Source: CBDDHT01 sp965227905
GTDB lineage: Bacteria > Pseudomonadota > Alphaproteobacteria > Rhizobiales > Methyloligellaceae
Length of the DNA: 64,000 bases
Assembly (NCBI GenBank): GCA_965227905.1
Contig: OZ245780.1
Span: 4,340,001 to 4,404,000, forward strand
Reading direction: 5' to 3'
This document shows positions 44,874-54,744 of the stretch, piece by piece. A program made the translations under genes and the position numbers. Under the pieces are notes generated by a model that saw nothing but the letters and a program-made list of their open reading frames with translations, was not told where the DNA came from and made no database searches. How positions within the stretch are numbered: position 1 is the stretch's first letter; the number at the start of each line of letters is the position of its first letter.

Positions 44874-46022
44874 ATGGTTGGCGCCATGATCCGAAATAAA
44901 GAAAAGACCCCAGGATTTCTTGCCAGATCGGTGCAGCCAGCCGCGCTCATCCTGTTGACTATTGGGCTGACGACGCCGGCTTCTACCCAGGATGCGGCCT
45001 TGGTGCGTGTGGAAACCGTCCGGACGGAGCCATTGACGCAGACCGTTCCGGTTATTGGTCGTTTGGTCGCACTCCGTTCCGGCGATGTCGCCGCGCGAAT
45101 CGATGCACCAGTCAAGCAATTGCTGGCCGAGGTTGGCGATGTCGTCCGCAAGAGCCAAGTGATTGCGGTTCTGGACGATGAAATTCTACAAGCCGAACGC
45201 GCTTTGGCTGAAAGCGAGTTCCTCGAATCGAAGGCGGAAGTCGTTGCGTGGGCGGCGGAGGCCGATCAGGCCCAGACCGAGCTCGACCGGCAGGCCCGGT
45301 TGAAAAAGTCGACGGCGTTTTCGCAGGCCCGTTTCGAAGACGCGCAAAAGAAGATGGCCGTCGCGACCGCGCGCATCAAACGCGCCGAAGCCAAGATGGC
45401 AATCAAATCGGCAGCCTTAAGACGCAAGGCGTTGGATATTTCCTATGCGACCGTTCGTGCACCCTATGAAGGCGTGATCGTGCGGCGTCATACGGATGCG
45501 GGCGCCTATGTGACCAAAGGCGATGCTATTGTCCGGATCATCGGCTCGCGTTCTCTGGAGGTCGAGGCCGACGTGCCTTTTAGACGCCTGGGCGGCCTCG
45601 TGCTCGAGCGCGAAGTCGACATCAAACTCGGTGACGGCTCCACGCATACGGCAACGGTCCGAGCGGTTCTTCCATCGGAAAACCCTCTGACACGAACACG
45701 CGCTGTTCGGCTAAGGCCAAAGATTGGAACGACCGTCAAACCTCTGGCGGAATCTCAATCCGTAATCGTTGCTGTTCCGGTCGGCCAGGAGCGCCGGGTC
45801 CTGACGGTACACAAGGATGCCATCCTCAATCGCCAGGGTGCCAATATCGTTTATGTGGTGGCGGACGGCGTCGCGAGCCCGCGCACCTTGCTGCTCGGAG
45901 AAGCGGTTGGCGGTCGCATGGAAGTCGTCTCCGGCCTTAAAGCCGGCGAAAAGGTTGTGGTTCGAGGCAATGAACGGCTGACACCGGGCGCCAAGGTACG
46001 GATCGAAAAAGGCTCTTCATGA
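44874..46022 (+). CDS. RND efflux periplasmic adaptor, second system
   Basis: About 382 residues. The hydrophobic export segment is SVQPAALILLTIGLTTPAST, followed by VETVRTEPLTQTVPVIGRLV, the lipoyl halves RIDAPVKQLLAEVGDVVRKS and VRAPYEGVIVRRHTDAGAYV around a coiled coil of about 90 residues, and beta-barrel domains. The start is ambiguous: ATG 44874 has GGAA 9 bp upstream, ATG 44886 gives a shorter leader. It overlaps the pump gene by 4 bp (ATGA). Confidence 0.88.
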   Translation: MVGAMIRNKEKTPGFLARSVQPAALILLTIGLTTPASTQDAALVRVETVRTEPLTQTVPVIGRLVALRSGDVAARIDAPVKQLLAEVGDVVRKSQVIAVLDDEILQAERALAESEFLESKAEVVAWAAEADQAQTELDRQARLKKSTAFSQARFEDAQKKMAVATARIKRAEAKMAIKSAALRRKALDISYATVRAPYEGVIVRRHTDAGAYVTKGDAIVRIIGSRSLEVEADVPFRRLGGLVLEREVDIKLGDGSTHTATVRAVLPSENPLTRTRAVRLRPKIGTTVKPLAESQSVIVAVPVGQERRVLTVHKDAILNRQGANIVYVVADGVASPRTLLLGEAVGGRMEVVSGLKAGEKVVVRGNERLTPGAKVRIEKGSS

Positions 46023-49000
46023 GACTGATCAAAACGTCGATCGAGCGGCCGAGTGCCGTCATCGCCGTTGTCCTCATGGTGGTGATGTTCGGGATCGTTG
46101 CTCTGCAGACGATCCCCATCCAGCTTGCGCCCGACGTCAACAGGCCGGTCATCTCAATCAGCACGCAATGGCCGGGCGCCGCACCGGCAGAGATCGAACG
46201 CGAGGTCATCATCCGTCAGGAAGACGTCCTGCGCGGGATCAATGGTCTGGCAGAGATCGAGAGCCGGTCGGAACAAGGCCGTGGCCGTATCACGCTCGAA
46301 TTCGAGATCGGCACAAATATGGACCGGGCGATGCTGATCGTGTCGAACCGGCTCGACCGGGTGACGGGCTATCCCCTGGAGGCCGATGAGCCCGCGCTCA
46401 GCGTTGCCGGCGCTGAAGACACACCCATCGCCTGGTTTATCGTCACACGCCAACCAGGCAATGAGCGGCCCATTCACGAATATGGCGACTTCCTCGAAGA
46501 TGTGGTGAAGGATCGTATCGAACGTGTGCCCGGCGTCGGTGAGGTTAATGTCTATGGCGGCAGCGAACGCGAAATCGAGATCGTCGTCGAGCCCAGCCTT
46601 CTCGCACGCTACCAACTGACTGTATCGCAGGTTCTGGACATGCTTCGCCGCAACAATGCGGCTGTCAGCGCCGGCGACGTCGATGAAGGCAAGCGTCGCT
46701 ATGTGGTTCGGACGGAAGCGGAACTCAATACGCTCGAGACGATCCGCAATGTGGTCCTGCGTTCGGTTCGAGACGACACCACTGGCCGTCTTGCCCGGGT
46801 AACCGTTGCGGATGTCGCCGAAGTCCGTTTCGCCTACAAGGATCCGGTCGCCAATATTCGCCTTCTCGGCGAGTCGGCGCTCGCCTTCAATGCCGAGCGC
46901 GAGACCGGCGCCAATGTGATCGAGACCATGAAGGGGATCGATCTGGCCGTGAAAGAGCTGAACGAGGCTCTCGTTCCGCGCCAAGGATTGAAACTCCGCC
47001 AAGTCTATGACGAAACGATCTATATCAATTCGTCGGTCGACCTGGTCCAGCAGAACATCTGGGTCGGCGGAACGCTCGCCGCTATCGTCCTCCTGCTGTT
47101 CCTGCGCTCATGGCGCGCGACACTGATCGTCTCTCTGGCAATCCCGGTTTCGGTGATCGGTTCCTTCGTCGCAATGGCAGCGCTCGGGCGCTCTCTCAAT
47201 GTGATCTCGCTTGCCGGCCTTGCCTTCGCGGTCGGAATGGTGGTCGACGCCGCCATTGTCGTGCTGGAGAACATGTTCCGGTTCCGCGAGTCCGGGCGAC
47301 CGGCCCGGGAAGCAGCATTCGAAGGTGCCAACCAGGTCTGGGGTGCGGTTCTGGTTTCAGCGCTCACGACCGTGATGGTTTTCATCCCCGTCCTGATCAT
47401 GCAGCTCGAAGTGGGGCAGCTGTTCCGCGACATCGCCGTCGCAATTTCGGTCTCGGTACTGCTGTCTCTTATTGTCTCGATTACGGTCCTTCCGGCACTG
47501 GCCAGTCGCCTCCTGACCGGAGGTAGTGGTGCAGCTGCGGGCGCACAATTCAAACGCATCTCTCTGCCTGGCATCGACCATTTTGCGCGCGGCTTCATTG
47601 CCGTCATTCTGGGCTTTACGGGCCTTGTGACGCGATCAAAGCTGGCGGCGCTCTTTATCGTGTGTGTGACGTCGGCGGTTTGCCTCGCAGGCGCCTGGTC
47701 GTTTCTGCCAAAGCTCGAATATCTGCCAGACGGGAATCGCAATCTGATTTTCGGGATCGTTATCCCGCCGCCCGGTTACAACCTCAAGACGACAAGCGAT
47801 ATCGCCAAACGTATCGAGAGTGAGATCAAGCCGCTGTGGCAATCGGAGACCGGCCCTGAAAGTGCGCCGGGCGAGCCGCCCAAGATTGCCCGCTTTTTCT
47901 TCGTCGCCCTCAGAGCACAGACATTTCTCGGTGCCGCCGCCGTGGACCCCAAGCGAGTTGGCGAACTGAAGGACGTTCTCTCAAAGCCGGTCTTCAAGGA
48001 GCCCGGTACCTTTGCCATTATCAACCAACGCTCGATATTCGGTCGTGGTGTCGGTGGTGGCCGCAAGATTGAGTTGGACATTTCCGGACCCGAGCTCGAT
48101 GAAATTCTGTCCGTGGCTTTGCGAGCGACAGGGCGCATCTCGGAGCTATTGCCTCGCGACCAAGGCAATCAATTCCGTCCCAATCCCGGGCTGGAACTTG
48201 GCGCACCGGAGGTCCGCGTCACGCCGAACAGACTGAAGCTTGCAGACAATGGTGTGACGGCGCGCGAGCTCGGCGAGGCCATCGATGCATTCAATGACGG
48301 TTTGCGTGTGGCCGAGGTAACGGTCGGCAACGACCGCCTCGATCTCATGCTGGAAGGCCGGTTCGACAATGTGACGTCAACGCAGGGCATCGGAAATCTG
48401 CCGGTTGTCACTCGAAGCGGACAAATCGTTCCGGTGTCGTCCATGGCGACGGTCGAGCTGACAGCCGGCCCGACCGAGATCCGCCACCGGGAACGCGCTC
48501 GCACGGTGACGCTGGAAGTCGTGCCCTCGACTGCAATCGCATTGGAAGAAGCAATCGACCTGCTGAAGACACAGGTTATCCAACCCTTGCGCGCCGAAGG
48601 GCTGCCAGACGGCGTGAAGATGCGCCTGTCGGGTACCGCAGACAAACTGACCCAGACTTGGCAGGCGATGGTGCGCGATCTCATTATCGCGCTGATCATC
48701 GTCTATCTTGTCATGGCGATCCTGTTCGAGAGTTTCATTTATCCGCTTATCATTCTGCTGTCCGTCCCAATGGCTGCGGCCGGCGGTGTCGCAGGGCTGG
48801 TCGTCCTAAATATGAGTGGCACGTCTCAGCCCTTGGACATGCTGACCTTGCTCGGATTCGTCATTCTGATCGGTATCGTGGTCAACAATGCGATTCTGCT
48901 TGTCCATCAAACACTGCATCATCTCCGCAACGACGGCATGAAAGCCGATGCGGCAATCATCGAGGCGACCCGCAATCGCATTCGCCCGATCTTTATGTCT

Positions 49001-49228
49001 ACATTGACCAGCGTCTTCGGTATGTTGCCGCTGGTCGTGATTCCGGGCGCCGGCTCAGAACTCTATCGCGGGCTTGGCTCAGTGGTCGTCGGCGGTCTGT
49101 CCCTGTCTGCCGTCCTGACACTTCTTATCATTCCACCTATGCTCACCCTCGTCGTTGGGCCGCTGGAACAGCGGTCGGCCAAGCGCAAGGCCGTCTCGGA
49201 AGCCCAAGGGCTTGCCGGCGCGGAGTGA
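46019..49228 (+). CDS. RND efflux permease, second system
   Basis: 1069-residue inner-membrane proton-coupled exporter. N-terminus IKTSIERPSAVIAVVLMVVM, DVNRPVISISTQWPGAAPAE, then TM4 FAVGMVVDAAIVVLENMFRF with one Asp rather than the DD pair of the first pump in this window. C-terminal membrane block LLGFVILIGIVVNNAILLVH. The sequence differs throughout from the pump at 4261, so this is a separate subfamily and not a recent duplicate. Three small enzyme genes follow in near-contact. Substrate unknown. Confidence 0.93.
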   Translation: MRLIKTSIERPSAVIAVVLMVVMFGIVALQTIPIQLAPDVNRPVISISTQWPGAAPAEIEREVIIRQEDVLRGINGLAEIESRSEQGRGRITLEFEIGTNMDRAMLIVSNRLDRVTGYPLEADEPALSVAGAEDTPIAWFIVTRQPGNERPIHEYGDFLEDVVKDRIERVPGVGEVNVYGGSEREIEIVVEPSLLARYQLTVSQVLDMLRRNNAAVSAGDVDEGKRRYVVRTEAELNTLETIRNVVLRSVRDDTTGRLARVTVADVAEVRFAYKDPVANIRLLGESALAFNAERETGANVIETMKGIDLAVKELNEALVPRQGLKLRQVYDETIYINSSVDLVQQNIWVGGTLAAIVLLLFLRSWRATLIVSLAIPVSVIGSFVAMAALGRSLNVISLAGLAFAVGMVVDAAIVVLENMFRFRESGRPAREAAFEGANQVWGAVLVSALTTVMVFIPVLIMQLEVGQLFRDIAVAISVSVLLSLIVSITVLPALASRLLTGGSGAAAGAQFKRISLPGIDHFARGFIAVILGFTGLVTRSKLAALFIVCVTSAVCLAGAWSFLPKLEYLPDGNRNLIFGIVIPPPGYNLKTTSDIAKRIESEIKPLWQSETGPESAPGEPPKIARFFFVALRAQTFLGAAAVDPKRVGELKDVLSKPVFKEPGTFAIINQRSIFGRGVGGGRKIELDISGPELDEILSVALRATGRISELLPRDQGNQFRPNPGLELGAPEVRVTPNRLKLADNGVTARELGEAIDAFNDGLRVAEVTVGNDRLDLMLEGRFDNVTSTQGIGNLPVVTRSGQIVPVSSMATVELTAGPTEIRHRERARTVTLEVVPSTAIALEEAIDLLKTQVIQPLRAEGLPDGVKMRLSGTADKLTQTWQAMVRDLIIALIIVYLVMAILFESFIYPLIILLSVPMAAAGGVAGLVVLNMSGTSQPLDMLTLLGFVILIGIVVNNAILLVHQTLHHLRNDGMKADAAIIEATRNRIRPIFMSTLTSVFGMLPLVVIPGAGSELYRGLGSVVVGGLSLSAVLTLLIIPPMLTLVVGPLEQRSAKRKAVSEAQGLAGAE

Positions 49229-49231
49229 GCC

Positions 49232-49714
49232 ATGGAGCAGGAAGTCCGACTGACAGAAGGCGTTGAATCGGAACGCCACGAGACCGTTCTGAATCTTCTG
49301 CGCGACTACGAAGCCTCAATACCGATCTCTCTGGAATTCCAGGATTTCGATCAGGAACTGGCCGCTTTTCCGGCGGGCTATGAGCCACCGGACGGCGCGG
49401 TCATCCTTGCTCTGGGAACAGCAACGCCGGATCTTCTTGGAATGGTCTGCATCCGGCGACTGTCGAAGGATTGCTGCGAGATGAAACGCCTCTACGTCAC
49501 AGATACAGCGCGTGGCCTCAAACTCGGACGACGGCTGGCAATCTCCAGCATCGACAAGGCTCGCGCTCTCGGCTACCGGCGGATGCGGCTCGACACTCTT
49601 CAGTCCATGACCCAGGCAATCGCGCTTTACCGGAGCCTCGGATTCAGCGAGATCGCCAACTATAACGAGAATCCGGTGCCGGGTTCGCTCTTCTTCGAGC
49701 ATATCTTGGATTAG
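49232..49714 (+). CDS. GNAT-family N-acetyltransferase
   Basis: 160 residues, acetyl-CoA-dependent acyltransferase fold. The core reads CCEMKRLYVTDTARGLKLGR with the acetyl-CoA pyrophosphate loop (RGLKLGRRL), then SIDKARALGYRRMRLDTLQS and the C-terminal ALYRSLGFSEI. Starts 3 bp after the RND pump stop, with GGAG ahead of the ATG, so it is part of that operon. The substrate cannot be told; small amines or amino acids are common in this subgroup. Confidence 0.88.
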   Translation: MEQEVRLTEGVESERHETVLNLLRDYEASIPISLEFQDFDQELAAFPAGYEPPDGAVILALGTATPDLLGMVCIRRLSKDCCEMKRLYVTDTARGLKLGRRLAISSIDKARALGYRRMRLDTLQSMTQAIALYRSLGFSEIANYNENPVPGSLFFEHILD

Positions 49715-49717
49715 GTT

Positions 49718-50641
49718 ATGGACGCGCGCGCGTTTCGGTTCGACCGCGAAGACCAGATCCTGAGACTTTCCGATGGCCGTCTTCTGGGTCATGCCGAATA
49801 TGGCGACCCGAAGGGCTATCCGGTCTTTGCCTTTCACGGCACACCGGGCTGCCGCCATATGTTTCGTCTGGCCGATCCGCTCGCGCGCGAACAAGGATTT
49901 CGGCTCATTGCCCCGGATCGTCCAGGCTACAGCCTTTCATCTCCGCTGCCATCGCGCAGTTTGAGCGATTGGCCGAAGGACGTTGAGGCCCTTGCCGACG
50001 ATCTCGAGATCGATCGGTTTGCTGTCATTGGTGTCTCGGGCGGTGGTCCTTACGCCGCAGCAACCGCAGCCCTGCTCGTCGACCGTGTGTCCGGCGCCGC
50101 ACTTGTGAGTCCGGTCGGCCCCGTCGGCATGCCCGACTTGGAGCCCCTCCTGTCATCGGAGCATCGAAGGATATTCCTGCAGCTCGCACGCTCCCCTCGC
50201 CTGGCGCGCACTGTTTTCACAACCATGCGGATCGCGGTCACCTACACGCCGACACTTGCCCTTCGCGGTCTCATGACCCGCGCGGCAGACGTCGATCGCA
50301 ATATCCTAATGCGCCCGGAAATTGGCTCGAACCTGATAGAGAGCATGACTGAAGGTCTTGTCGACGGTATCAGTGGCCCTTCCCGGGACCTACACTTGTT
50401 CGTCGAACCATGGGATTTCGAATTCACTCGGATTTCCGCCCCGTGCAAAGTCTGGCAGGGAGATGTCGATCGCAATGTGCCGCATGTCGCGGCGCGATGC
50501 CTCGCCGACCAGATTCCCGATTGTCTTTTTGAAACGCTTCCGGAAACTGGACACTATTGGGTCTACGAGCACTTCGATAAGGTACTGGCTTGGATCGCCG
50601 CTACCGTTCGCATCGCATCGGATGCTGAGGATTCGAACTGA
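49718..50641 (+). CDS. Alpha/beta hydrolase
   Basis: 307 residues, cytosolic. The oxyanion motif is FAFHGTPGCRHMF, the nucleophile Ser lies in VIGVSGGGPYAAA, the acid in WQGDVDRNVP and the His in PETGHYWVYEH. A helical cap occupies roughly residues 145-220. Resembles general esterase/lipase-like or epoxide-hydrolase-like enzymes; no specific substrate signature. It sits 3 bp after the GNAT gene, and its stop overlaps the VOC gene start (TGATG). Confidence 0.88.
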   Translation: MDARAFRFDREDQILRLSDGRLLGHAEYGDPKGYPVFAFHGTPGCRHMFRLADPLAREQGFRLIAPDRPGYSLSSPLPSRSLSDWPKDVEALADDLEIDRFAVIGVSGGGPYAAATAALLVDRVSGAALVSPVGPVGMPDLEPLLSSEHRRIFLQLARSPRLARTVFTTMRIAVTYTPTLALRGLMTRAADVDRNILMRPEIGSNLIESMTEGLVDGISGPSRDLHLFVEPWDFEFTRISAPCKVWQGDVDRNVPHVAARCLADQIPDCLFETLPETGHYWVYEHFDKVLAWIAATVRIASDAEDSN

Positions 50642-51066
50642 TGTCAAAGACCGCCTTCACCCATTGCGCCCTGCATGTGAAAGACGTGGACGCATCTATC
50701 GCATTCTACGAGACATTTTGTGGGCTAAGTGTCGTGCACCAGCATGGCGATACACCCGAAGAGCGCACGGTCTGGATGGCGGAAGCAGGCCGGGAACGCG
50801 CTTTTGTTCTCGTTCTGGTCTGCGGAGGCGCCGGTCACGAACAGCCCCAGGGCGATATGACACACTATGGCTTCGCGGTCGCACATCGTCGCGACGTCGA
50901 CCAGATCGCAGCTCTTGGCCGCGCAGCCGGATGCCTCTATTGGGATGTGCAGGAACTCCCCTATCCCGTTGGCTATCTTTGCGCTTTGCGCGATCCGGAC
51001 GGATATATCGTCGAATTCAGTCACGGACAGCCCCTGGGTCCTGAATTGGCAGAAAAGCCGGCCTGA
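50641..51066 (+). CDS. VOC-family (glyoxalase/dioxygenase-like) protein
   Basis: 141 residues, vicinal oxygen chelate fold with two paired beta-alpha-beta-beta-beta units. The metal-ligand candidates are His in FTHCALHV, His in MTHYGFAV and Glu in YIVEFSHG, giving the usual His/His/Glu set. DASIAFYETFCGLSVV is the typical first helix. Could be a lyase, dioxygenase or resistance protein. It is the last gene of the tight RND-GNAT-hydrolase-VOC unit. Confidence 0.88.
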   Translation: MSKTAFTHCALHVKDVDASIAFYETFCGLSVVHQHGDTPEERTVWMAEAGRERAFVLVLVCGGAGHEQPQGDMTHYGFAVAHRRDVDQIAALGRAAGCLYWDVQELPYPVGYLCALRDPDGYIVEFSHGQPLGPELAEKPA

Positions 51067-51197
51067 TCACGGCCTGCTCTTGCAAAACGACAGGCAAGAC
51101 TTGCCAGAGTCGATTCCAGTTGACACGATGTCTTCTGGATGGCTGGCGCGACACGCGCTCAGGCATCGGATCATCGGTACAACCAGGGGAGGAAACC

Positions 51198-53246
51198 ATG
51201 GGCCAAGCACAGAGCCAAGACGCTCGCAGCCCACGCTGTATCGCATTGGTTGGGCCCTATCTGAGCGGGAAAACGACGCTACTTGAGGCGATCCTTGCCC
51301 GCACCGGGGCTATTTCAAGACAAGGCACGACCGCAGACAAAAACACTGTCGGAGATGCATCCGACGAGGCCCGTGCCCACGGTATGAGCGTTGAGTTGAA
51401 TGTGGCGGACGTCGAATTTCTTGGAGACAAGTTCACTTTTGTGGATTGTCCCGGATCGGTCGAATTTCAGCACGATATGAATGCCGCAATCACCGCATGC
51501 GATGCGGCTGTCGTCGTGTGCGAGCCGGATGACAAGAAGGTTCCGGCACTGCAGTTGATCCTAAAGCGTCTCGAAGACCAGAATATCCCCCATTTTCTCT
51601 TTCTGAATAAGATCGACAAGGCGGAAGGCAAGATCCGCGATATCCTGCCGGTATTGCAGCCGGCAAGCGCCAAACCGCTGGTTCTGCGACAAATTCCGAT
51701 CTGGGAAAACGAAATCGCGACAGGCTTCGTGGATCTCGCTCTTGAGCGGGCCTTTGTCTACAAAGAGCATGCGCCAAGCGAGGTCGTCGCGATGCCTGAC
51801 GGTATCACGGACCGCGAGTCTGAAGCGCGTTTTTCCATGCTTGAACAGCTCGCCGACTATGACGACGAGCTCATGGAACAATTGCTGGAAGATATCGAAC
51901 CGCCCTCGGATCGCGTGTTTGACGATCTCTCGACCGAACTGCGCGACGGGCATATCTGTCCCGTGCTGCTTGGCTCGGCAGAGAATGGGAATGGCATCCT
52001 GCGCCTTCTGAAAGCCTTGAGGCACGAAGCTCCATTTGTCGCACGCACCATCGATCGGCTCGGTGTCGCGGACAAGCCGTCCTGTGTCCAGGTCATGAAG
52101 ACTTTCCATACACCGCATGGCGGCAAATTGACCTTGGCCCGTGTTCTGACCGGTGACCTCTCGGACGGCGCATCGGTCTACAGTGCAGATGGCGACGATC
52201 GCGTATCGGGACTGTTCTCACTTATGGGCCATGAACCGGCCAAGCGTGGTACGGCCACACCGGGCGACACGGTTGCACTCGGTCGTCTCGACTCCATTCC
52301 GACCGGAGCAACGCTTTCGACGGAAAAGGGTGCTCAAGCCAATATCGAGATGGCGCCTCCACCCGAACCGGTTTTCGGACAGACAATCGGTGCGAAAGAG
52401 CGCAAGGACGAAGTCAAGCTTACCGCGGCAATTGGAAAGCTGACCGAGGAGGATCCGTCCATCACACTGGCTCACAACCAGGACATTGGTGAGATGATCC
52501 TATGGGGTCAGGGCGAGATGCATCTTCGCGTTGCGTTGGAGCGCCTGCAAAGCAAATACGGTATCGCCGGCGAGACCCGCATGCGACAGGTGCCTTACAA
52601 AGAGACCATCAGGCGTAAGGTCGAAATCCGGGGTCGCCATAAGAAACAGTCAGGCGGTCACGGACAGTTCGGCGATGTGGTTGTTGAGATCAAGCCCCTG
52701 CCCCGCGGGTCCGGCTTTGAATTCAATGATACGATCACCGGCGGCGTGGTTCCCAAACAATACATTCCCTCGGTGGAAGCCGGCGTGAAGGACTACCTAA
52801 GCTGTGGGCCTCTCGGTTTTCCTGTGGTGGACGTGGCCGTAACGCTTCTGGATGGCTCATATCATAGCGTGGATTCATCCGATCAAGCGTTCCGTACCGC
52901 CGGATCGATCGCCATGCGTGAAGGCATGCCACAATGCCAACCGGTGTTGTTGGAGCCGATCATGTCGGTCGAAGTCGCGGTTCCCTCCGATGCGACCGCG
53001 AAAATCAACGGCATCATTCCCACGCGGCGCGGTCAGATCCTTGGCTTCGACGCACGCCCGGGATGGGACGGCTGGGATCTCGTCCAAGCTCATATCCCGG
53101 AATCGGAAATCCAGGATCTGATTGTCGAACTGCGTTCGGCGACCGCCGGCGTCGGGACGTTTACGGCCAAGTTCGATCATCTGGCCGAGTTGACGGGAAA
53201 ACTGGCTGATCAGGTGCTGTCGACGCACGCCCAGGAAGCAGCCTGA
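51198..53246 (+). CDS. Elongation factor G-like protein with altered GTPase centre
   Basis: About 682 residues with the five-domain EF-G layout. The GTPase domain has P-loop GPYLSGKTTL and NKID, but the G3 motif reads DCPGSVEF where translational EF-G has DTPGHVDF, so the catalytic His is Ser. The C-terminal half keeps EF-G domain IV/V features: RGRHKKQSGGHGQFGDVVVE, YIPSVEAGVKDYL, EPIMSVEVAVPSD and RRGQILGFDARPGWDG. ATG 51198 has GGGGAGG 5-6 bp upstream. Probably an EF-G paralogue with a ribosome-linked, non-housekeeping role; which one is unknown. Confidence 0.87.
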   Translation: MGQAQSQDARSPRCIALVGPYLSGKTTLLEAILARTGAISRQGTTADKNTVGDASDEARAHGMSVELNVADVEFLGDKFTFVDCPGSVEFQHDMNAAITACDAAVVVCEPDDKKVPALQLILKRLEDQNIPHFLFLNKIDKAEGKIRDILPVLQPASAKPLVLRQIPIWENEIATGFVDLALERAFVYKEHAPSEVVAMPDGITDRESEARFSMLEQLADYDDELMEQLLEDIEPPSDRVFDDLSTELRDGHICPVLLGSAENGNGILRLLKALRHEAPFVARTIDRLGVADKPSCVQVMKTFHTPHGGKLTLARVLTGDLSDGASVYSADGDDRVSGLFSLMGHEPAKRGTATPGDTVALGRLDSIPTGATLSTEKGAQANIEMAPPPEPVFGQTIGAKERKDEVKLTAAIGKLTEEDPSITLAHNQDIGEMILWGQGEMHLRVALERLQSKYGIAGETRMRQVPYKETIRRKVEIRGRHKKQSGGHGQFGDVVVEIKPLPRGSGFEFNDTITGGVVPKQYIPSVEAGVKDYLSCGPLGFPVVDVAVTLLDGSYHSVDSSDQAFRTAGSIAMREGMPQCQPVLLEPIMSVEVAVPSDATAKINGIIPTRRGQILGFDARPGWDGWDLVQAHIPESEIQDLIVELRSATAGVGTFTAKFDHLAELTGKLADQVLSTHAQEAA

Positions 53247-53292
53247 TCACGAGACTGACCTGCGTCTCAGTGGACGCACATAAGCCGATCTC

Positions 53293-53317
53293 GCGGGGGA
53301 CCATTCGCGTCCCCCGC
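53293..53317 (+). terminator. Hairpin terminator after EF-G-like gene
   Basis: GCGGGGGAC (53293-53301) and GTCCCCCGC (53309-53317) form a perfect 9-bp stem with a 7-nt loop, 47 bp after the stop codon. The sequence after it is not T-rich. Confidence 0.55.
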
Positions 53318-53517
53318 AACATTCTCTCCGACCAATTTCATCGCCGCAGTCTTAACCACACCCCCATCCATGCAACCGGATTGTCCGGTCGGCCGTATAC
53401 ATACGACTGGCCTAAATGTCCGGCAAACCGGGAAATCTAGCTCGCTAAAGCGTGATTTGAACTCCCGTACACGGATTGACATATCAACGTGGCGTATCAA
53501 AGCCGAAGGAGAGGTTC

Positions 53518-54477
53518 ATGCTGATTAAGACGTCAAGGGGTTGGGAAGTTGCTGAAAGCACAGTGACCCCGGAGCATGTCTTTATGAACCGCCGGGCTTT
53601 TCTGGCCGGTACGGGTGCGATTGCCGCTGCAGGCACGTTGCCAAGCGCCGCATTTGCAGCCAAGGAAAAAATACCGACTGCCGACCTCTATCCAGCCAAG
53701 CGCAACGACAATTACAAGATCACCCGCAAGATCACGCCAGAGGTCATCAGCTCGCGCTACAACAATTTCTATGAGTTCGGATCCGGCAAGCAGATTTGGC
53801 GAAAAGCACAGAAACTTGATGTCCGGCCTTGGGATATCAAGATTGCCGGACACGTTGAACAGCCATTGACGATCGGCATCGACGATCTCGTCCGCAAAGT
53901 CGGCATCGAGGAGCGGTTGTATCGGCATCGCTGCGTCGAAGCCTGGTCGATGACCGTTCCCTGGACCGGCTTCCCGCTCTCGAAGCTCGTGGAACTCGCG
54001 AAGCCACTCTCAAGCGCAAAATATGTGCGTTTCGAGACCTTTATGAATCCCAAAGTCGCCGACGCTCAGCGCCGCTCGATTTATCCCTGGCCTTATACTG
54101 AAGCCGTGACGATCGAAGAAGCCATGAACGATCTGGCTTTCATGGTAACCGGTGCTTATGGCAAACCACTGGCCAAGCAATTCGGTGCGCCGATCCGTCT
54201 TGCCCTACCCTGGAAATATGGATTCAAGTCCATCAAATCCATCGTTCGGATCAGCTTCGAATCCGAACGGCCGGTGAGTTTCTGGGAAGAAATTCAGGCA
54301 CGGGAATATGGCTTCTGGGCCAACGTGCATCCGGCCTACCCGCATCCACGATGGAGCCAGGCCACCGAACAAGTGCTTGGGTCCGGCACGCGGGTGAAGA
54401 CGCAGCTCTTTAACGGTTATGCCGAGCAGGTCGCCAGTCTTTACAAAGACCTGGAGCACGAAAGCCTCTACCGGTAG
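53518..54477 (+). CDS. msrP: Protein-methionine-sulfoxide reductase catalytic subunit
   Basis: Periplasmic molybdopterin enzyme that reduces oxidised methionine in envelope proteins. About 319 residues. A twin-arginine signal lies unusually deep, at about residues 23-45 (NRRAFLAGTGAIAAAGTLPS). The mature part has the molybdenum-ligand Cys in RHRCVEAWSMTVPWTGFPL and RLALPWKYGFKSIKSI. The ATG at 53518 has AAGGAGAGG upstream, so the 20-residue extension before the Tat motif seems real, as in other MsrP precursors. The membrane haem partner MsrQ is not adjacent. Confidence 0.93.
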   Translation: MLIKTSRGWEVAESTVTPEHVFMNRRAFLAGTGAIAAAGTLPSAAFAAKEKIPTADLYPAKRNDNYKITRKITPEVISSRYNNFYEFGSGKQIWRKAQKLDVRPWDIKIAGHVEQPLTIGIDDLVRKVGIEERLYRHRCVEAWSMTVPWTGFPLSKLVELAKPLSSAKYVRFETFMNPKVADAQRRSIYPWPYTEAVTIEEAMNDLAFMVTGAYGKPLAKQFGAPIRLALPWKYGFKSIKSIVRISFESERPVSFWEEIQAREYGFWANVHPAYPHPRWSQATEQVLGSGTRVKTQLFNGYAEQVASLYKDLEHESLYR

Positions 54478-54744
54478 CCAACAGACGACGCATTTCTGGT
54501 GCTGGCTCCGCGATAAAGCCGCGCAAGCATTAACATTTCCCGTTCGCACTTGCCTTGCGAGGCATGCTGTCATACCTGTGTCCTAGTCAACGAAAGTCTT
54601 GTATCGGCCAGATCCGGTAGGAGACCATCCACCCTTGGATTGTCGTTTTGACCATTATTGGCAGGACAGCAGGACGCTGTGTCGGACATGCAGCCTGCCG
54701 ATGGTGGATCGGCACTGTGTTGGATTCGGAAAAGAGGCATCGAA

